A stretch of DNA of 64,000 nucleotides. Source: Acidovorax carolinensis. Its GTDB lineage: Bacteria > Pseudomonadota > Gammaproteobacteria > Burkholderiales > Burkholderiaceae_C. The stretch is taken from NCBI RefSeq assembly GCF_002157145.1, contig NZ_CP021361.1:3403001-3467000 (forward strand), read 5' to 3'. Shown here one piece after another: positions 30,109 through 44,817 of this stretch (position 1 is its first letter; the number at the start of each line of letters is the position of its first letter). The notes beneath the pieces were generated by a model. That model was not told the DNA's origin. It saw only the letters and a program-made list of their open reading frames with translations, and searched no databases. Made by a program: the position numbers and the translations under genes.

Positions 30109-30891
30109 TCAGATACTGAACATCATGGCCGTGAGGACGAAGTCCAGCGCCAGCACTGCCAGCGAGGCCATCACCACGGTGCGCGTAGTGGCGCGCGAAA
30201 CCCCTTCCGGCGTCGGCTTGGCTGTGTAGCCCTGCAGCAGCGCCACGAAGGTCACGGTGAAACCAAACACCAGGCTCTTGATGACGCTGTTGCCCAGGTC
30301 ACTGAAAATATCCACGCCGCCCTGCATCTGGCTCCAGAAGGCCCCGCCATCCAGGCCAATCATGGGCACGGCCACCACCCAGCCGCCAATGACACCTACC
30401 GCGTTGAACACCAGCGACAGCACCGGCATGGCAATGACACCGGCCCAGAAACGGGGCACGAGAATGCGGCGCACGGGGTCCACGGCCATCATCTCCATGG
30501 CGCTCAGCTGCTCGCCGGCGCGCATCAGACCAATTTCGGCCGTGAGCGAGGTGCCCGCGCGCCCCGCAAACAGCAAGGCGGTGATGACCGGCCCCAGCTC
30601 GCGCAACAGGCTCAGCGCCACCAGCTGACCGAGCGCCTCGGTGGAGCCAAAATCCTGCAGCGTGTAGTAGCCCTGCAGCGCCATCACGAAGCCCACAAAC
30701 AGGCCCGAGACGGCAATGATGGCCAGCGAATAATTGCCCAGGAAATGCACCTGGTCGCGCACCAGCCCGGGGCGCTGCACGGCCGCCGGGAACAGCCGGA
30801 TCAAGCGCCAGAACAGGCGGGCAGCCTGCCCCGCATCGGCCAGCTGGCTGCGCACGGCCAGGCCTACATCCGAAGGACGCCACCAGCTCAT
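30109..30891 (-). CDS. mlaE: Mla ABC permease MlaE
   Basis: 260-residue permease of the Mla phospholipid transporter with five or six helices. The conserved segment [20 protein letters not shown], followed by the AEIGLM..EQ..A..MM region, is diagnostic. Overlaps mlaF by ATGA. Confidence 0.94.
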   Translation of the reverse strand: MSWWRPSDVGLAVRSQLADAGQAARLFWRLIRLFPAAVQRPGLVRDQVHFLGNYSLAIIAVSGLFVGFVMALQGYYTLQDFGSTEALGQLVALSLLRELGPVITALLFAGRAGTSLTAEIGLMRAGEQLSAMEMMAVDPVRRILVPRFWAGVIAMPVLSLVFNAVGVIGGWVVAVPMIGLDGGAFWSQMQGGVDIFSDLGNSVIKSLVFGFTVTFVALLQGYTAKPTPEGVSRATTRTVVMASLAVLALDFVLTAMMFSI

Positions 30892-31721
30892 GCAGACCTC
30901 CCGTCCAGCGGACCGAAATCACTGGCCACCGTGGGCCCGGGGTAATGGAAGGGTACCGGCCCTGTGGGCAGCGCATTGACAAACTGGTGCACCAGCGGAT
31001 CGGTGCTGGCGCGCACTTCGTCGGGGGTGCCCTGCGCCGCCACCACGCCGGGGCCCAGGATGATCACATGGTCGGCCAGCGCGAAGGTGGCTTCCAGGTC
31101 GTGCGACACCAGGATGGTGGTGAGCCCCATGGCGTCATTGAGCTGGCGGATCAGTTGCGCGGCCGTTCCCAGCGAAATGGGATCGAGCCCGGCAAATGGT
31201 TCGTCGTACATGACGAGCTCAGGGTCCAGCACAATGGCCCGCGCCAGGGCCACGCGCCGCGCCATGCCGCCCGAAATCTGGCTGGGCATGAGGTCGCGCG
31301 CACCGCGCAGACCCACGGCATGGAGCTTCATGAGCACGATGTCACGCACCAGCGCATCCGACAGATCGGTGTGCTCGCGCAGCGGAAACGCCACGTTTTC
31401 AAACACATTCAGATCGGTGAACAGGGCGCCAAACTGGAACAGCATGCCCATGCGCCGGCGCGCCGCATACAGGCCCGCCGCATCCATGCGCCCCACATCC
31501 TTGTGGTCGAACAGGACTTCGCCCTGCTGCGCCCGGTATTGACCGCCAATAAGGCGCAGCACCGTGGTTTTGCCCCCACCCGAGGCGCCCATGAGCGCCG
31601 TGACCTTGCCGCGCGGGATCTTCAGCGACAGGTCGCGCAGGATCACGCGCTCACCGTACCCGAAGGTAACGTTGCGTAACTCTGCCAGCGCGCTGGCGGG
31701 CGATGAATCGTTGGATGGCAT
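30888..31721 (-). CDS. mlaF: Mla ABC ATPase MlaF
   Basis: 277-residue ATPase of the Mla transporter. Walker [10 protein letters not shown], signature ISGGMARR, Walker [15 protein letters not shown] and switch histidine LVSHDLEA are present. The start at 31721 ([21 protein letters not shown]) is preferred over a start 4 codons upstream. First gene of the operon. Confidence 0.95.
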   Translation of the reverse strand: MPSNDSSPASALAELRNVTFGYGERVILRDLSLKIPRGKVTALMGASGGGKTTVLRLIGGQYRAQQGEVLFDHKDVGRMDAAGLYAARRRMGMLFQFGALFTDLNVFENVAFPLREHTDLSDALVRDIVLMKLHAVGLRGARDLMPSQISGGMARRVALARAIVLDPELVMYDEPFAGLDPISLGTAAQLIRQLNDAMGLTTILVSHDLEATFALADHVIILGPGVVAAQGTPDEVRASTDPLVHQFVNALPTGPVPFHYPGPTVASDFGPLDGRSA

Positions 31722-32043
31722 GGTGCAGAACAAAAAACGCCGCCAAGGGCAGAGACCCCGACGGCAGGCCCAGCATCATAGGGGAAAGCCCTTGGTCTTG
31801 CCGAGGCAGTCGTTAAAACCTGTGGTTGACATACGACGCTTGGCTATGCTTGACGGTTATAAAAAATTCGTCGCACAAACACGCTTTGCCGATGGGGTGC
31901 GTCCGGCCTCCCACCGACCGGGGTCTTGGTTGGGTTCCTGGCAAAGCCTCGCCTCAACCTAGGCATTCAGGCCTACAACGCTATTAAATCAATAGCTACT
32001 AGCGCCTAATCCACAAGCACAGGGCACCGATTTCATCCAAAAA
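31722..32043. other. Intergenic region upstream of mlaF, no gene
   Basis: 322 bases between the start of mlaF and the end of the amino-acid ABC ATPase. It should hold the mla promoter; TATGAT on the minus strand at 31775-31780 is a possible -10, without a convincing -35. The AT-rich part 31850-31875 and a dispersed repeat at about 31978-32040 make up most of the rest. Confidence 0.45.
31978..32040. repeat. Dispersed repeat, mlaF upstream gap
   Basis: ACGCTATTAAATCAATAGCTACTAGCGCCTAATCC (read as ACGCTATTAAATCAATAGCT and ACTAGCGCCTAATCC) followed by CGATTTCATCC: another member of the AGCGC palindromic repeat family, degenerate in one arm. Confidence 0.55.
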
Positions 32044-32835
32044 TCAAAGCATGTGCTGCAAAAACGCCCGCGCCCGCTCATGCCCCGGATCGGCAAAAAA
32101 CTCCGCCGCCGGCCGCGCGGCCACCAGCTCGCCCTGGTCCATGAAGGCCACGGTGTGGGCCACCTCGCGCGCAAAGCCCATCTCGTGGGTCACCACCAGC
32201 ATGGTCATGCGCTCCTCGGCCAGTTCGCGCATGGTGCGCAACACTTCGCCGGTGAGCTCGGGGTCGAGGGCCGATGTGGGCTCGTCGAACAGCATGATGT
32301 CGGGCTCCATGCACAGCGCGCGCGCGATGGCCACCCGCTGCTTTTGCCCACCCGACAGGCGCTCGGGGTAGTTGTCCCGCTTGGCCGACAGGCCCACCTT
32401 GGCCAGCAGCGCCTCGGCGCGGGCTACGGCCGCGCCGCGCGCCACGCCCTGCACCACCATGGGCGCCTCGATCAGGTTCTCCAGCACCGTGAGGTGCGGG
32501 AACAAATTGAAATGCTGGAACACCATGCCGGTCTTGCGGCAGATGCGGCGCAGCTCGGCCTCGGGGGCGTAGCTGCAGCGGCCCTGGGCGTCGGTGCTGG
32601 CCAGCGTTTCGCCCTCGATGGCAATGTGGCCGCTGTCGATGGTTTCCAGGTGGTTCAGGCAGCGCAGAAAGGTGCTCTTGCCCGATCCGGACGGCCCGAT
32701 CACCGCCACCACCTCGCCCCGGCGCACCTGCAGCGACACGCCACGCAGCACCGGGTTGGCGCCGAAGGCCTTGTGGACGCCCCGCGCCTCGATCATGGAG
32801 ACGTCACGGGTCGTGTCACTGATCGAATTTGGCAT
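32044..32835 (-). CDS. Amino-acid ABC transporter ATP-binding protein (GlnQ/HisP-like)
   Basis: 263-residue ATPase of a polar amino-acid importer. Walker A GPSGSGKST, Q-loop VFQHFNLFPHLTVLENL, signature LSGGQKQR, Walker B DIMLFDEPTSALD and H-loop VVTHEMGFA are typical of the PAAT family. The ATG at 32835 has a GGAA motif in front and overlaps the permease stop by about 20 bases; an ATG at 32796 (MIEARGVHK) is possible. Confidence 0.92.
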   Translation of the reverse strand: MPNSISDTTRDVSMIEARGVHKAFGANPVLRGVSLQVRRGEVVAVIGPSGSGKSTFLRCLNHLETIDSGHIAIEGETLASTDAQGRCSYAPEAELRRICRKTGMVFQHFNLFPHLTVLENLIEAPMVVQGVARGAAVARAEALLAKVGLSAKRDNYPERLSGGQKQRVAIARALCMEPDIMLFDEPTSALDPELTGEVLRTMRELAEERMTMLVVTHEMGFAREVAHTVAFMDQGELVAARPAAEFFADPGHERARAFLQHML

Positions 32836-33469
32836 AGCGTTTTTCCAGGCGCTGGAAGCCCCAGGTCAGCAACAGGGTCATAAACAGGTAGAAGGCCGCA
32901 GCCACGATGAACGGCGTGGTGGTGAAGTCACGCTGCACGATGCCGCGTGCGGCGCGCAGCAGATCGTTGAGCGCCAGCACGTAAATGAGCGACGTGTCCT
33001 TGACCAGCGTGATGGTCTCGTTGCTCATGGGCGGCAAAATGCTGCGCACCATTTGCGGCAGCACGATGCGGCGCATGGTCTGGCCGTAGTTCATGCCCAG
33101 CACCTTGGCGGCCTCGTACTGCCCCCGGTCCACCGACTGGATGCCGGCACGAAAGATCTCGGCAAAGTAGGCGGCGTAGTTCAGCGCAAACGCCGCCACG
33201 GCGGCCGGAAAGTCGGGCAGGCGCACGCCGATCACTGGCACAAAAGGCAGCGCAAAGTAGATGAACAGCATCTGCAGCATGAGCGGCGTGCCGCGCATGA
33301 GCCAGATATAGCCGTTCACGGCCGCCGACAGCGGTGCAAAGCGCGACACGCGCGCCAGCGCCAGCACCAGGCCCAGCGGCACGGCGAGCACCAGCGTGAT
33401 CGCAAACAGCTTCAGGGTGACGGCGGCGCCCTGCGCCAGCGGCCCCAGGAGGGAGAGTACATAGTCCAT
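32816..33469 (-). CDS. Amino-acid ABC transporter permease
   Basis: 217-residue permease of the polar amino-acid family (HisMQ type), with five helices. The start at 33469 (MDYVLSLLGPLAQGAAVTLK) follows the family; the EAA loop is YEAAKVLGMNYGQTMRRIVL. Only one permease gene is present, so it probably acts as a homodimer. Confidence 0.92.
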   Translation of the reverse strand: MDYVLSLLGPLAQGAAVTLKLFAITLVLAVPLGLVLALARVSRFAPLSAAVNGYIWLMRGTPLMLQMLFIYFALPFVPVIGVRLPDFPAAVAAFALNYAAYFAEIFRAGIQSVDRGQYEAAKVLGMNYGQTMRRIVLPQMVRSILPPMSNETITLVKDTSLIYVLALNDLLRAARGIVQRDFTTTPFIVAAAFYLFMTLLLTWGFQRLEKRYAKFDQ

Positions 33470-33577
33470 GGGGGAGGTCAGGACGGTTCTGTGTCTTGCA
33501 ACGCAAGCCACCGCTGCAACTGGCGCTCCCCAAGCCAGGGCAGCCGAGCAAGGGCCGCCCCGCAGCGAGGGCTGCGT

Positions 33578-33616
33578 CCCCCTTCCCGCAACGCGCAGCG
33601 TTGCGAGAGAAGGGGG
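33578..33616. repeat. Long G/C hairpin between binding protein and permease
   Basis: CCCCCTTC (33578-33585) pairs with GAAGGGGG (33609-33616), and inside it CGCAACGC (33587-33594) pairs with GCGTTGCG (33598-33605) around GCA. Flanking GCTGCG and CGCAGC arms extend the symmetry. It may attenuate read-through from the binding-protein gene into the permease and ATPase genes. I recall similar G/C hairpins as a dispersed repeat in Comamonadaceae genomes, but cannot check this. Confidence 0.6.
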
Positions 33617-33649
33617 AAGGCGCGCAGCGACACAGGGGGTTGTTCGCAG

Positions 33650-34444
33650 TTATTTAATGATGTTCTTGCCAAACCACTGCTCGGCAATCTTTGCTGCGGC
33701 GCCGTCGGCCTTCATGTCGGCCAGGGCCTTGTCGATCTTGCCATGCAGGTCGGTGTCGTCCTTGCGCAGACCCACGCCATATTCCTCGGTGCCGAAATTG
33801 TCGTCGAGCACGGCGTAGTCGCCCGGCTTCTTGGCCACGTAGTAGCGCCCCACCACCTCATCCACCACCACGGCCTCCAGGCGACCGGTGGTCAGGTCCA
33901 TCAGCGCCGTCACGTTGTCGCCAAAGGTCTTGAGTTCCTTGAACGACTTGAAGACGGCGTCTTCCTTCTTCACGGCATCCACGGCGCTGCTGCCTTCCTG
34001 GGCGCCGACCACTTTGCCGGCCAGATCGGCCTTGGTCTTGATGGCAGAGTTGGCGGCCACCACGATGATCTGGTGGTTTTCCATGTAGGGCGCGGTGAAC
34101 GCAATGTTCTGCTTGCGCTCTTCGGTGATGGTCAGGCCGTTCCACAGCGCATCCACACGCTTGCCCGACAGCTCGGCCTCCTTGGCGCTCCAGTCAATGG
34201 GCTTGAATTCCACTTCCACACCGAGGCGCTTGGCAGCTTCCTTGGCCATGTCGATGTCAAAGCCGACCAGCTCATTTTTCTCGTTGCGGAAACCCATGGG
34301 CGGGAAGTTGTCGTCCAGGCCGACGACGATCTTGGTCACTGCCGCCGGCGCGGGTGTGGCGGCGGGCGCAGCGGGCTCTTGCTTGGAGCATCCAGCCAGC
34401 ACGGCGCCCAGGGTCAGCAAAGCAACAGCGGCAATTTTCTTCAT
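33650..34444 (-). CDS. Amino-acid ABC transporter substrate-binding lipoprotein
   Basis: 264-residue family-3 solute-binding protein. The start at 34444 gives MKKIAAVALLTLGAVLAGC with a lipobox Cys. The mature domain begins TKIVVGLDDNFPPMGFRNE and shows GFDIDMAKEAAKRLGVEVEF and LWNGLTITEERKQNIAFTAPY, the ligand-binding segments of the glutamine/histidine receptor group. The exact amino acid is not readable. The upstream gap (34445-34620) has no ORF. Confidence 0.92.
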   Translation of the reverse strand: MKKIAAVALLTLGAVLAGCSKQEPAAPAATPAPAAVTKIVVGLDDNFPPMGFRNEKNELVGFDIDMAKEAAKRLGVEVEFKPIDWSAKEAELSGKRVDALWNGLTITEERKQNIAFTAPYMENHQIIVVAANSAIKTKADLAGKVVGAQEGSSAVDAVKKEDAVFKSFKELKTFGDNVTALMDLTTGRLEAVVVDEVVGRYYVAKKPGDYAVLDDNFGTEEYGVGLRKDDTDLHGKIDKALADMKADGAAAKIAEQWFGKNIIK

Positions 34445-34621
34445 GGTGTAGCGATTCTCGAAAAGAAAGAAAAGAACGGACAAAGGGGAAACAGGGCGCG
34501 GCCCATGCCCGCACGGTGGCGCGACACGGAGCACCATCCCCGGGGAAAACCCTCGATTGTCCCACCGATATACGTGGCGGTGGGCCGTGGGCCTTCGCCG
34601 AACGCTGAATTACAGTGAAAT

Positions 34622-34676
34622 CAACCTGCAGCGCCCCCCCATAAAGCGCGAATAGCTATCAACTCAACAGCATATG
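34622..34676. repeat. Dispersed repeat, gltD downstream gap
   Basis: CTGCAGCGCCCCCCCATAAA, GCGCGAATAGCTATC and AACTCAACAGCAT: a degenerate copy of the palindromic family lying between gltD and the amino-acid ABC genes. Confidence 0.5.
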
Positions 34677-34678
34677 AA

Positions 34679-34700
34679 AACGGCGCCCGAAGGCGCCGTT
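34679..34700 (-). terminator. Hairpin terminator after gltBD
   Basis: AACGGCGCC (34679-34687) pairs perfectly with GGCGCCGTT (34692-34700) around CGAA, 22 bases past the gltD stop; on the minus strand it is followed by TTTTC. A good Rho-independent terminator for the gltB-gltD operon. Confidence 0.75.
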
Positions 34701-34722
34701 CATCCATCAGAGCCAAAGCCGG

Positions 34723-36201
<1,479 letters not shown>

Positions 36202-36249
36202 GACGATGTCCTTGTTTATGAATGCTGTGCGAAGGTCTGCGGTAAAGCC

Positions 36250-40983
<4,734 letters not shown>

Positions 40984-41053
40984 GGCGCACTCCTCATGTT
41001 TTTCGCAGGGACTGCAAGATTAGTGCAATGCAACATATCTACGCAAGCACAAT

Positions 41054-41080
41054 AATTGGGGTCAGATTCTAATTAATCGC
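41054..41080. repeat. RAYT-flanking repeat, left copy
   Basis: AATTGGGGTCAGATTCTAAT followed by TAATCGC; it matches the copy at 41899-41925 at most positions and in the same orientation. Direct repeats of this GGGGTCAGA type bracket the transposase gene. Confidence 0.7.
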
Positions 41081-41097
41081 ATGATGATTCAAAGAAA

Positions 41098-41125
41098 ATT
41101 AAATAAGGGACATATCTTATTTAAT
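41098..41125. repeat. AT-rich hairpin beside the RAYT gene
   Basis: ATTAAATAAG (41098-41107) pairs perfectly with CTTATTTAAT (41116-41125) around an 8-base loop. It lies between the left flanking repeat and the 3' end of the transposase gene and may be its terminator or part of the element end. Confidence 0.65.
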
Positions 41126-41159
41126 AGCACTTAGTGTAGGAAAATAAAGCGCTTGACGG

Positions 41160-41864
41160 CTATTTTGTGGGTGATTTTTTGTGGAGCGCAGGGCGGCCCG
41201 GTCTGGCTTTCGCAACCCGGCGTGTCGATTTTTTTTGTAGCTCCGCCACAAAATCCGCATCGCCCAGCGCCCAGCCACGCAATGCCGCGTCGGTCAGAGC
41301 CGCCTGCTCACCACTGCCGACGCCTGTCTGCACCAGTGCGGCGTAGGCTGCCTCGCGCGCAAAAGGGGTGTTGCCCAGCGCCCAATACAACGCATGCGGC
41401 GTGACCAGTTTGTCGACGCGCTGGCCCAGGTAATGGGCGTGACTGGACCAGGGCCAGGCAGCCGGCAGCGCAACCATGCCAGCGCGCACCGGGTTCAGGT
41501 CGATGTAAACCATGCACGCCAGCAAATAGCGCTCGGTCTCGATCAGCGTGGAGCGGTAACGCCCCTCCCACAACGTGCCACTGCGGCCATGGCGCTGGTT
41601 GAAATAGCGCACATAACTGCGCCCCACCGCCTGCATCATCAGCGGCAGCGCCTCGGCCGTGGCAGGCGTGGCCAGCAGGTGAAAGTGGTTGTCCATCAGA
41701 ACATAGGCATGGATGGCAACGGCAAATTTCAGTGCGTTCTCGGCCATCAGCGCCAGCATGGTCTCGAAATCCTGCCGGTCCACAAAGATCACCTGGCGGT
41801 TGTTGCCGCGCTGGATGATGTGGTGCGGGTAACCGGCAAGCGTGAGGCGGGGCAGGCGGGCCAT
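41160..41864 (-). CDS. REP-associated tyrosine transposase (RAYT)
   Basis: 234-residue Y1 transposase of the TnpA_REP group. The HUH metal motif is in MDNHFHLLA, and conserved residues MARLPRLTLAGYPHHIIQRG at the start, RSYVRYFNQRHGRSGTLWEG with the catalytic tyrosine region, and LDLNPVRAGMV-type wording (here IDLNPVRAGMV) identify the family. Such proteins are linked to REP-like hairpins and are usually domesticated single copies. It has an intact frame and sits between two GGGGTCAGA repeats, 3' to the methyltransferase gene. Confidence 0.88.
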   Translation of the reverse strand: MARLPRLTLAGYPHHIIQRGNNRQVIFVDRQDFETMLALMAENALKFAVAIHAYVLMDNHFHLLATPATAEALPLMMQAVGRSYVRYFNQRHGRSGTLWEGRYRSTLIETERYLLACMVYIDLNPVRAGMVALPAAWPWSSHAHYLGQRVDKLVTPHALYWALGNTPFAREAAYAALVQTGVGSGEQAALTDAALRGWALGDADFVAELQKKSTRRVAKARPGRPALHKKSPTK

Positions 41865-41898
41865 GGCAAGCTCCAGGAAGAAGAATGGCCTCCATTTT

Positions 41899-41925
41899 AA
41901 ATGGGGTCAGACTCCAATTAGACGC
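41899..41925. repeat. RAYT-flanking repeat, right copy
   Basis: AAATGGGGTCAGACTCCAAT then TAGACGC, direct repeat of 41054-41080. It overlaps the stop codon (41918) of the methyltransferase frame as given, and lies just past the stop (41934) of the repaired frame. Confidence 0.7.
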
Positions 41926-42853
41926 GCCTCGGCTTAGCCCACCGGCAAGGCAATGTCGTCCGCCGGCACTGGCAGCCCGAACCGCGCCCCAGCGCCTGCT
42001 CCAGCCCGAACTCACGCAGGATGGCACGCAGCCTCTCCCGGGCGCTGCGCTTTTTCTGCCCGGTATAACGGGCAATGATCAACTCGTTCTTCATGCTGTG
42101 CTCCCAGCCCACCAGCTCGGTCACCGTAACCTGGTAGCCACTGGCCTCCAGGTGCAGGCAGCGCAGCACGTTCGTCACCTGGCTGCCCAGTTCGCGCGTG
42201 TGCAGCGGATGGCGCCACAGCTCGGCCAGCGGCGTACGCGCCAGTTGCAGCGCCTTCCCCTGACGCAGGCAGGCCGCAACTTCGGCCTGGCAGCAGGGCA
42301 CGATGACCATGGCGCGCGCCTGCTTTTGCAGTCCGAAGGCAATGGCATCGTCGGTGGCGGTGTCGCAGGCGTGCAGCGCGGTCACCATGTCGATGCGCTC
42401 GGGCAGCCCGGCCGCCTCGGTCGATTCCGCCACCGACAGGTTCAGGAACGACATGCGACCAAACCCCAGCTGCTGCGCCAAGGCGCGCGATTTTTCGACC
42501 AGCTCGGCGCGCCACTCAATGCCATAAATATGGCCGCGCCCCAGCGCCTTGAAGTACAGGTCGTAGAGAATGAAGCCCAGGTACGACTTGCCCGCGCCAT
42601 GGTCGGCCAGCGTAGGGCTGTGTCCGGCTGCCGACAGTTCTTGCAGCAAAGGCTCGATGAAATTGAACAGGTGGTACACCTGCTTGAGCTTGCGGCGCGA
42701 ATCCTGGTTCAACCGCCCTTCGCGCGTGAGGATGTGCAGCTCTTTCAACAGCTCGATGGACTGGCCCGGGCGCAGTTCGGACAGTTCTGCGCTGATTACC
42801 GGCGCACTCTTGCCAGACGGCTTGGCGACCGCCTTGTGGTGCGCGGCCTTCAT
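41918..42853 (-). CDS. Class I methyltransferase (Methyltransf_32-like), 3' end probably frameshifted
   Basis: 311 residues as given. A Rossmann SAM-binding start is in LADHGAGKSYLGFILYDLYF, with the acidic residue in IYGIEWRAEL, and HACDTATDDAIAFGLQ and VPCCQAEV are the marker motifs of the METTL25/GSTCD-type methyltransferase family; the substrate is unknown. The last 25 residues (RGSGCQCRRTTLPCRWAKPR) look out of frame. Adding one G to the GGGG run (plus-strand CCCC at 41987-41990) gives the more natural ending ARFGLPVPADDIALPVG with a stop at 41934 and 306 residues. The start overlaps the DUF1415 stop (ATGA). Confidence 0.78.
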   Translation of the reverse strand: MKAAHHKAVAKPSGKSAPVISAELSELRPGQSIELLKELHILTREGRLNQDSRRKLKQVYHLFNFIEPLLQELSAAGHSPTLADHGAGKSYLGFILYDLYFKALGRGHIYGIEWRAELVEKSRALAQQLGFGRMSFLNLSVAESTEAAGLPERIDMVTALHACDTATDDAIAFGLQKQARAMVIVPCCQAEVAACLRQGKALQLARTPLAELWRHPLHTRELGSQVTNVLRCLHLEASGYQVTVTELVGWEHSMKNELIIARYTGQKKRSARERLRAILREFGLEQALGRGSGCQCRRTTLPCRWAKPRRV

Positions 42854-43479
42854 GCCCGGCCCTTCGTCGTTTCAGATTTTGGCGCCGCGGCGCCCCCCCC
42901 TGCCCCCACATCCAGCGCCTGCCAGCCCGGCATGCCCAGCTGCTCCAGCACCTCCATGTTGCGCTCGTAGATGGCTTCCGCTTCGGGGTAGGCCTGCACA
43001 GCCCGGTCGATGCTGTCTTCGCGCAGCAGGTGCAAGGTGGGATACGGGGCGCGGTTGGTGCAGTTGGTCACATCGTCCGCAGCGGTGCCGGCAAACTGGA
43101 ACTGCGGATGAAAGCTGGCAATCTGCAGGGTGCCGTCCAGACCCAGCTCTTCCAGCACGGCATCCGCCACCGCCAGGAAATCGTTGAACTCGAGAAATTC
43201 GTGCAGGCAGTCCGGTGCCACCAGCAAGGTGGTGTCGCGCACCTGCGCAGCGGTTGCCGCCAGATCGACCAGCTCGCGCCGCAGATCCTGCACCAGCGCA
43301 GCGCCGTCGGTGGCTGCGCTCACCACATAGTGAATCTGCCCCCTGGCGTGCACGCCCTTGGCAAAAGGGCACAGGTTCAACCCGATCACGGCCCGCTCGA
43401 GCCAGCGCACCATGTCCTTCGTAACCAGGCCCGCCCGTTCAGAAGGTGCAGGGGGCGAGACAGGGGCAGCAAGGTTCAT
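42850..43479 (-). CDS. DUF1415 family protein
   Basis: 209 residues from the ATG at 43479. The family core reads WLERAVIGLNLCPFAKGVH near the N-terminus and SFHPQFQFAGTAADDVTNCT and NRAPYPTLHLLREDSIDRAV further on. Function unknown; the Cys/His pattern might bind a metal, but this is a guess. Paired with the methyltransferase gene. A start at 43494 is also possible. Confidence 0.85.
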   Translation of the reverse strand: MNLAAPVSPPAPSERAGLVTKDMVRWLERAVIGLNLCPFAKGVHARGQIHYVVSAATDGAALVQDLRRELVDLAATAAQVRDTTLLVAPDCLHEFLEFNDFLAVADAVLEELGLDGTLQIASFHPQFQFAGTAADDVTNCTNRAPYPTLHLLREDSIDRAVQAYPEAEAIYERNMEVLEQLGMPGWQALDVGAGGGAAAPKSETTKGRA

Positions 43480-43560
43480 GGCAGATCGATTCACAAGACA
43501 ACAATGGGGCCGTGAATTTTACCGGCCGGCCGCCACCGCGACGGTTCCGGTCACTGCGCC

Positions 43561-44733
43561 TCAGCCCAGCAGACACAGGCCGGTGAGGCGCTCGTGCTCG
43601 CGTACCGCAAATCGGTCGGTCATCCCGGCAATGAAATCCGCCACCGCACGGGCGCGGGCAGACGCCTCGCCCTCCAGCGCCCGGCGGGTAAATCGCGCCT
43701 TCATTTCGCGCGGCTCGGCCTCATACGCGGCAAACAATTCGGTCACCACGCGCTGGGCGCGCCCGGTGGTCTCCACCACTTGCGGATGGCGGTAAAGATT
43801 CTTGAAAAGAAACCGCTTCAACTCCGATGACTGGGCCCGCATGGGCGCGCTGAAGTTCACCAGCGCTTCTGCCGCGCGCACTTCCTCCACACTGCGCGGT
43901 GCGGCGCTGGCAAGCGCCGCGCTGGTGGCATCGATCACGTCATAAACCTGCGCGCTGAGCATGCGCCGGATGGTTTCATACAGCAGGCGCCGCTCCATCG
44001 CCGCGCCTGCGAGATGCGGATGCTCTGCCTGCGCCACGCGGCGGTACTGCTCGAACAGCGGAACATCAGCCAACTGCGCCAGCGTGACCAGGCCCGAGCG
44101 CACGCCATCGTCGATGTCGTGCGCGTTGTAGGCAATTTCGTCGGCCAGATTGCACAGTTGCGCCTCCAGACTGGGTTGCTCCTTGCGCAGGAATCGCGCT
44201 CCCACGCCGCCCGGCTCTTGGGCCTCGAGTCGCTGCGCATTCGCCTGCGAGCAATGCTTGAGCACACCTTCGCGCGTTTCGAAGGTGAGGTTGATGCCAT
44301 CGTAGTCGGGGTAGCGCTCTTCCAAATGGTCCACCACCCGCAGGCTCTGCAGGTTGTGCTCGAACCCGCCATGCGCCTGCATGCACCCGTTCAGCGCGTC
44401 CTGCCCGGCGTGCCCGAACGGGGTGTGACCGAGGTCATGGGCCAGCGAGATGGCCTCTACCAGATCTTCGTTGATGCGCAGCGACCGGGCAATCGAACGA
44501 CCCAGCTGTGCCACCTCCAGTGAATGCGTGAGCCGCGTGCGAAACAGATCACCCTCGTGATTCAGAAAGACCTGGGTTTTGTAAACCAGCCGACGGAACG
44601 CCGACGAGTGCACGATGCGATCACGGTCGCGCTGGTAATCCGTGCGTGTGGGCGCTGCAGGTTCGGGGTAGCGGCGCCCGCGCGACAGCGCCGGATCGCA
44701 GGCATAGCAAGCCAGGAAAGGATTTTGAATCAA
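43561..44733 (-). CDS. dgt: Deoxyguanosinetriphosphate triphosphohydrolase-like protein (Dgt)
   Basis: 390-residue HD-domain enzyme that removes triphosphate from dNTPs. Metal-binding residues lie in TRLTHSLEVAQLGRSIA and in AHDLGHTPFGHAGQDALN; RTDYQRDRDRIVHSSAFRRL is the typical N-terminal motif. The start is probably a TTG at 44733, since the N-terminus is short for the family but no ATG is available. The start abuts a dispersed repeat. Order aroB-dgt is typical. Confidence 0.9.
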   Translation of the reverse strand: MIQNPFLACYACDPALSRGRRYPEPAAPTRTDYQRDRDRIVHSSAFRRLVYKTQVFLNHEGDLFRTRLTHSLEVAQLGRSIARSLRINEDLVEAISLAHDLGHTPFGHAGQDALNGCMQAHGGFEHNLQSLRVVDHLEERYPDYDGINLTFETREGVLKHCSQANAQRLEAQEPGGVGARFLRKEQPSLEAQLCNLADEIAYNAHDIDDGVRSGLVTLAQLADVPLFEQYRRVAQAEHPHLAGAAMERRLLYETIRRMLSAQVYDVIDATSAALASAAPRSVEEVRAAEALVNFSAPMRAQSSELKRFLFKNLYRHPQVVETTGRAQRVVTELFAAYEAEPREMKARFTRRALEGEASARARAVADFIAGMTDRFAVREHERLTGLCLLG

Positions 44734-44795
44734 ATTGGCCTCTAGCGCCTAATCAACAGGCGCTTACAGCTACATATTTAATAGCAACTGATGCA
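44728..44795. repeat. Dispersed AGCGC repeat, dgt-aroB gap
   Basis: AATTGGCCTCTAGCGCCTAA, TCAACAGGCGCTTACAGCTA, then CATATTTAATAGC. It overlaps the TTG start of dgt, so it may influence its translation. Confidence 0.6.
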
Positions 44796-44817
44796 AAACG
44801 CACCTGGTGATTGCCCA

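Noticed and set aside
31826..31862. TTGACA at about 31824 with a downstream TATAAA as a promoter
   Set aside because: The spacing (about 26 bases) is far from the 16-18 bases needed and it would read away from both neighbouring operons.
41098..41125. Considered as a CRISPR-like or attachment-site repeat
   Set aside because: Only a single short AT-rich hairpin is present, with no spacers or repeated units.
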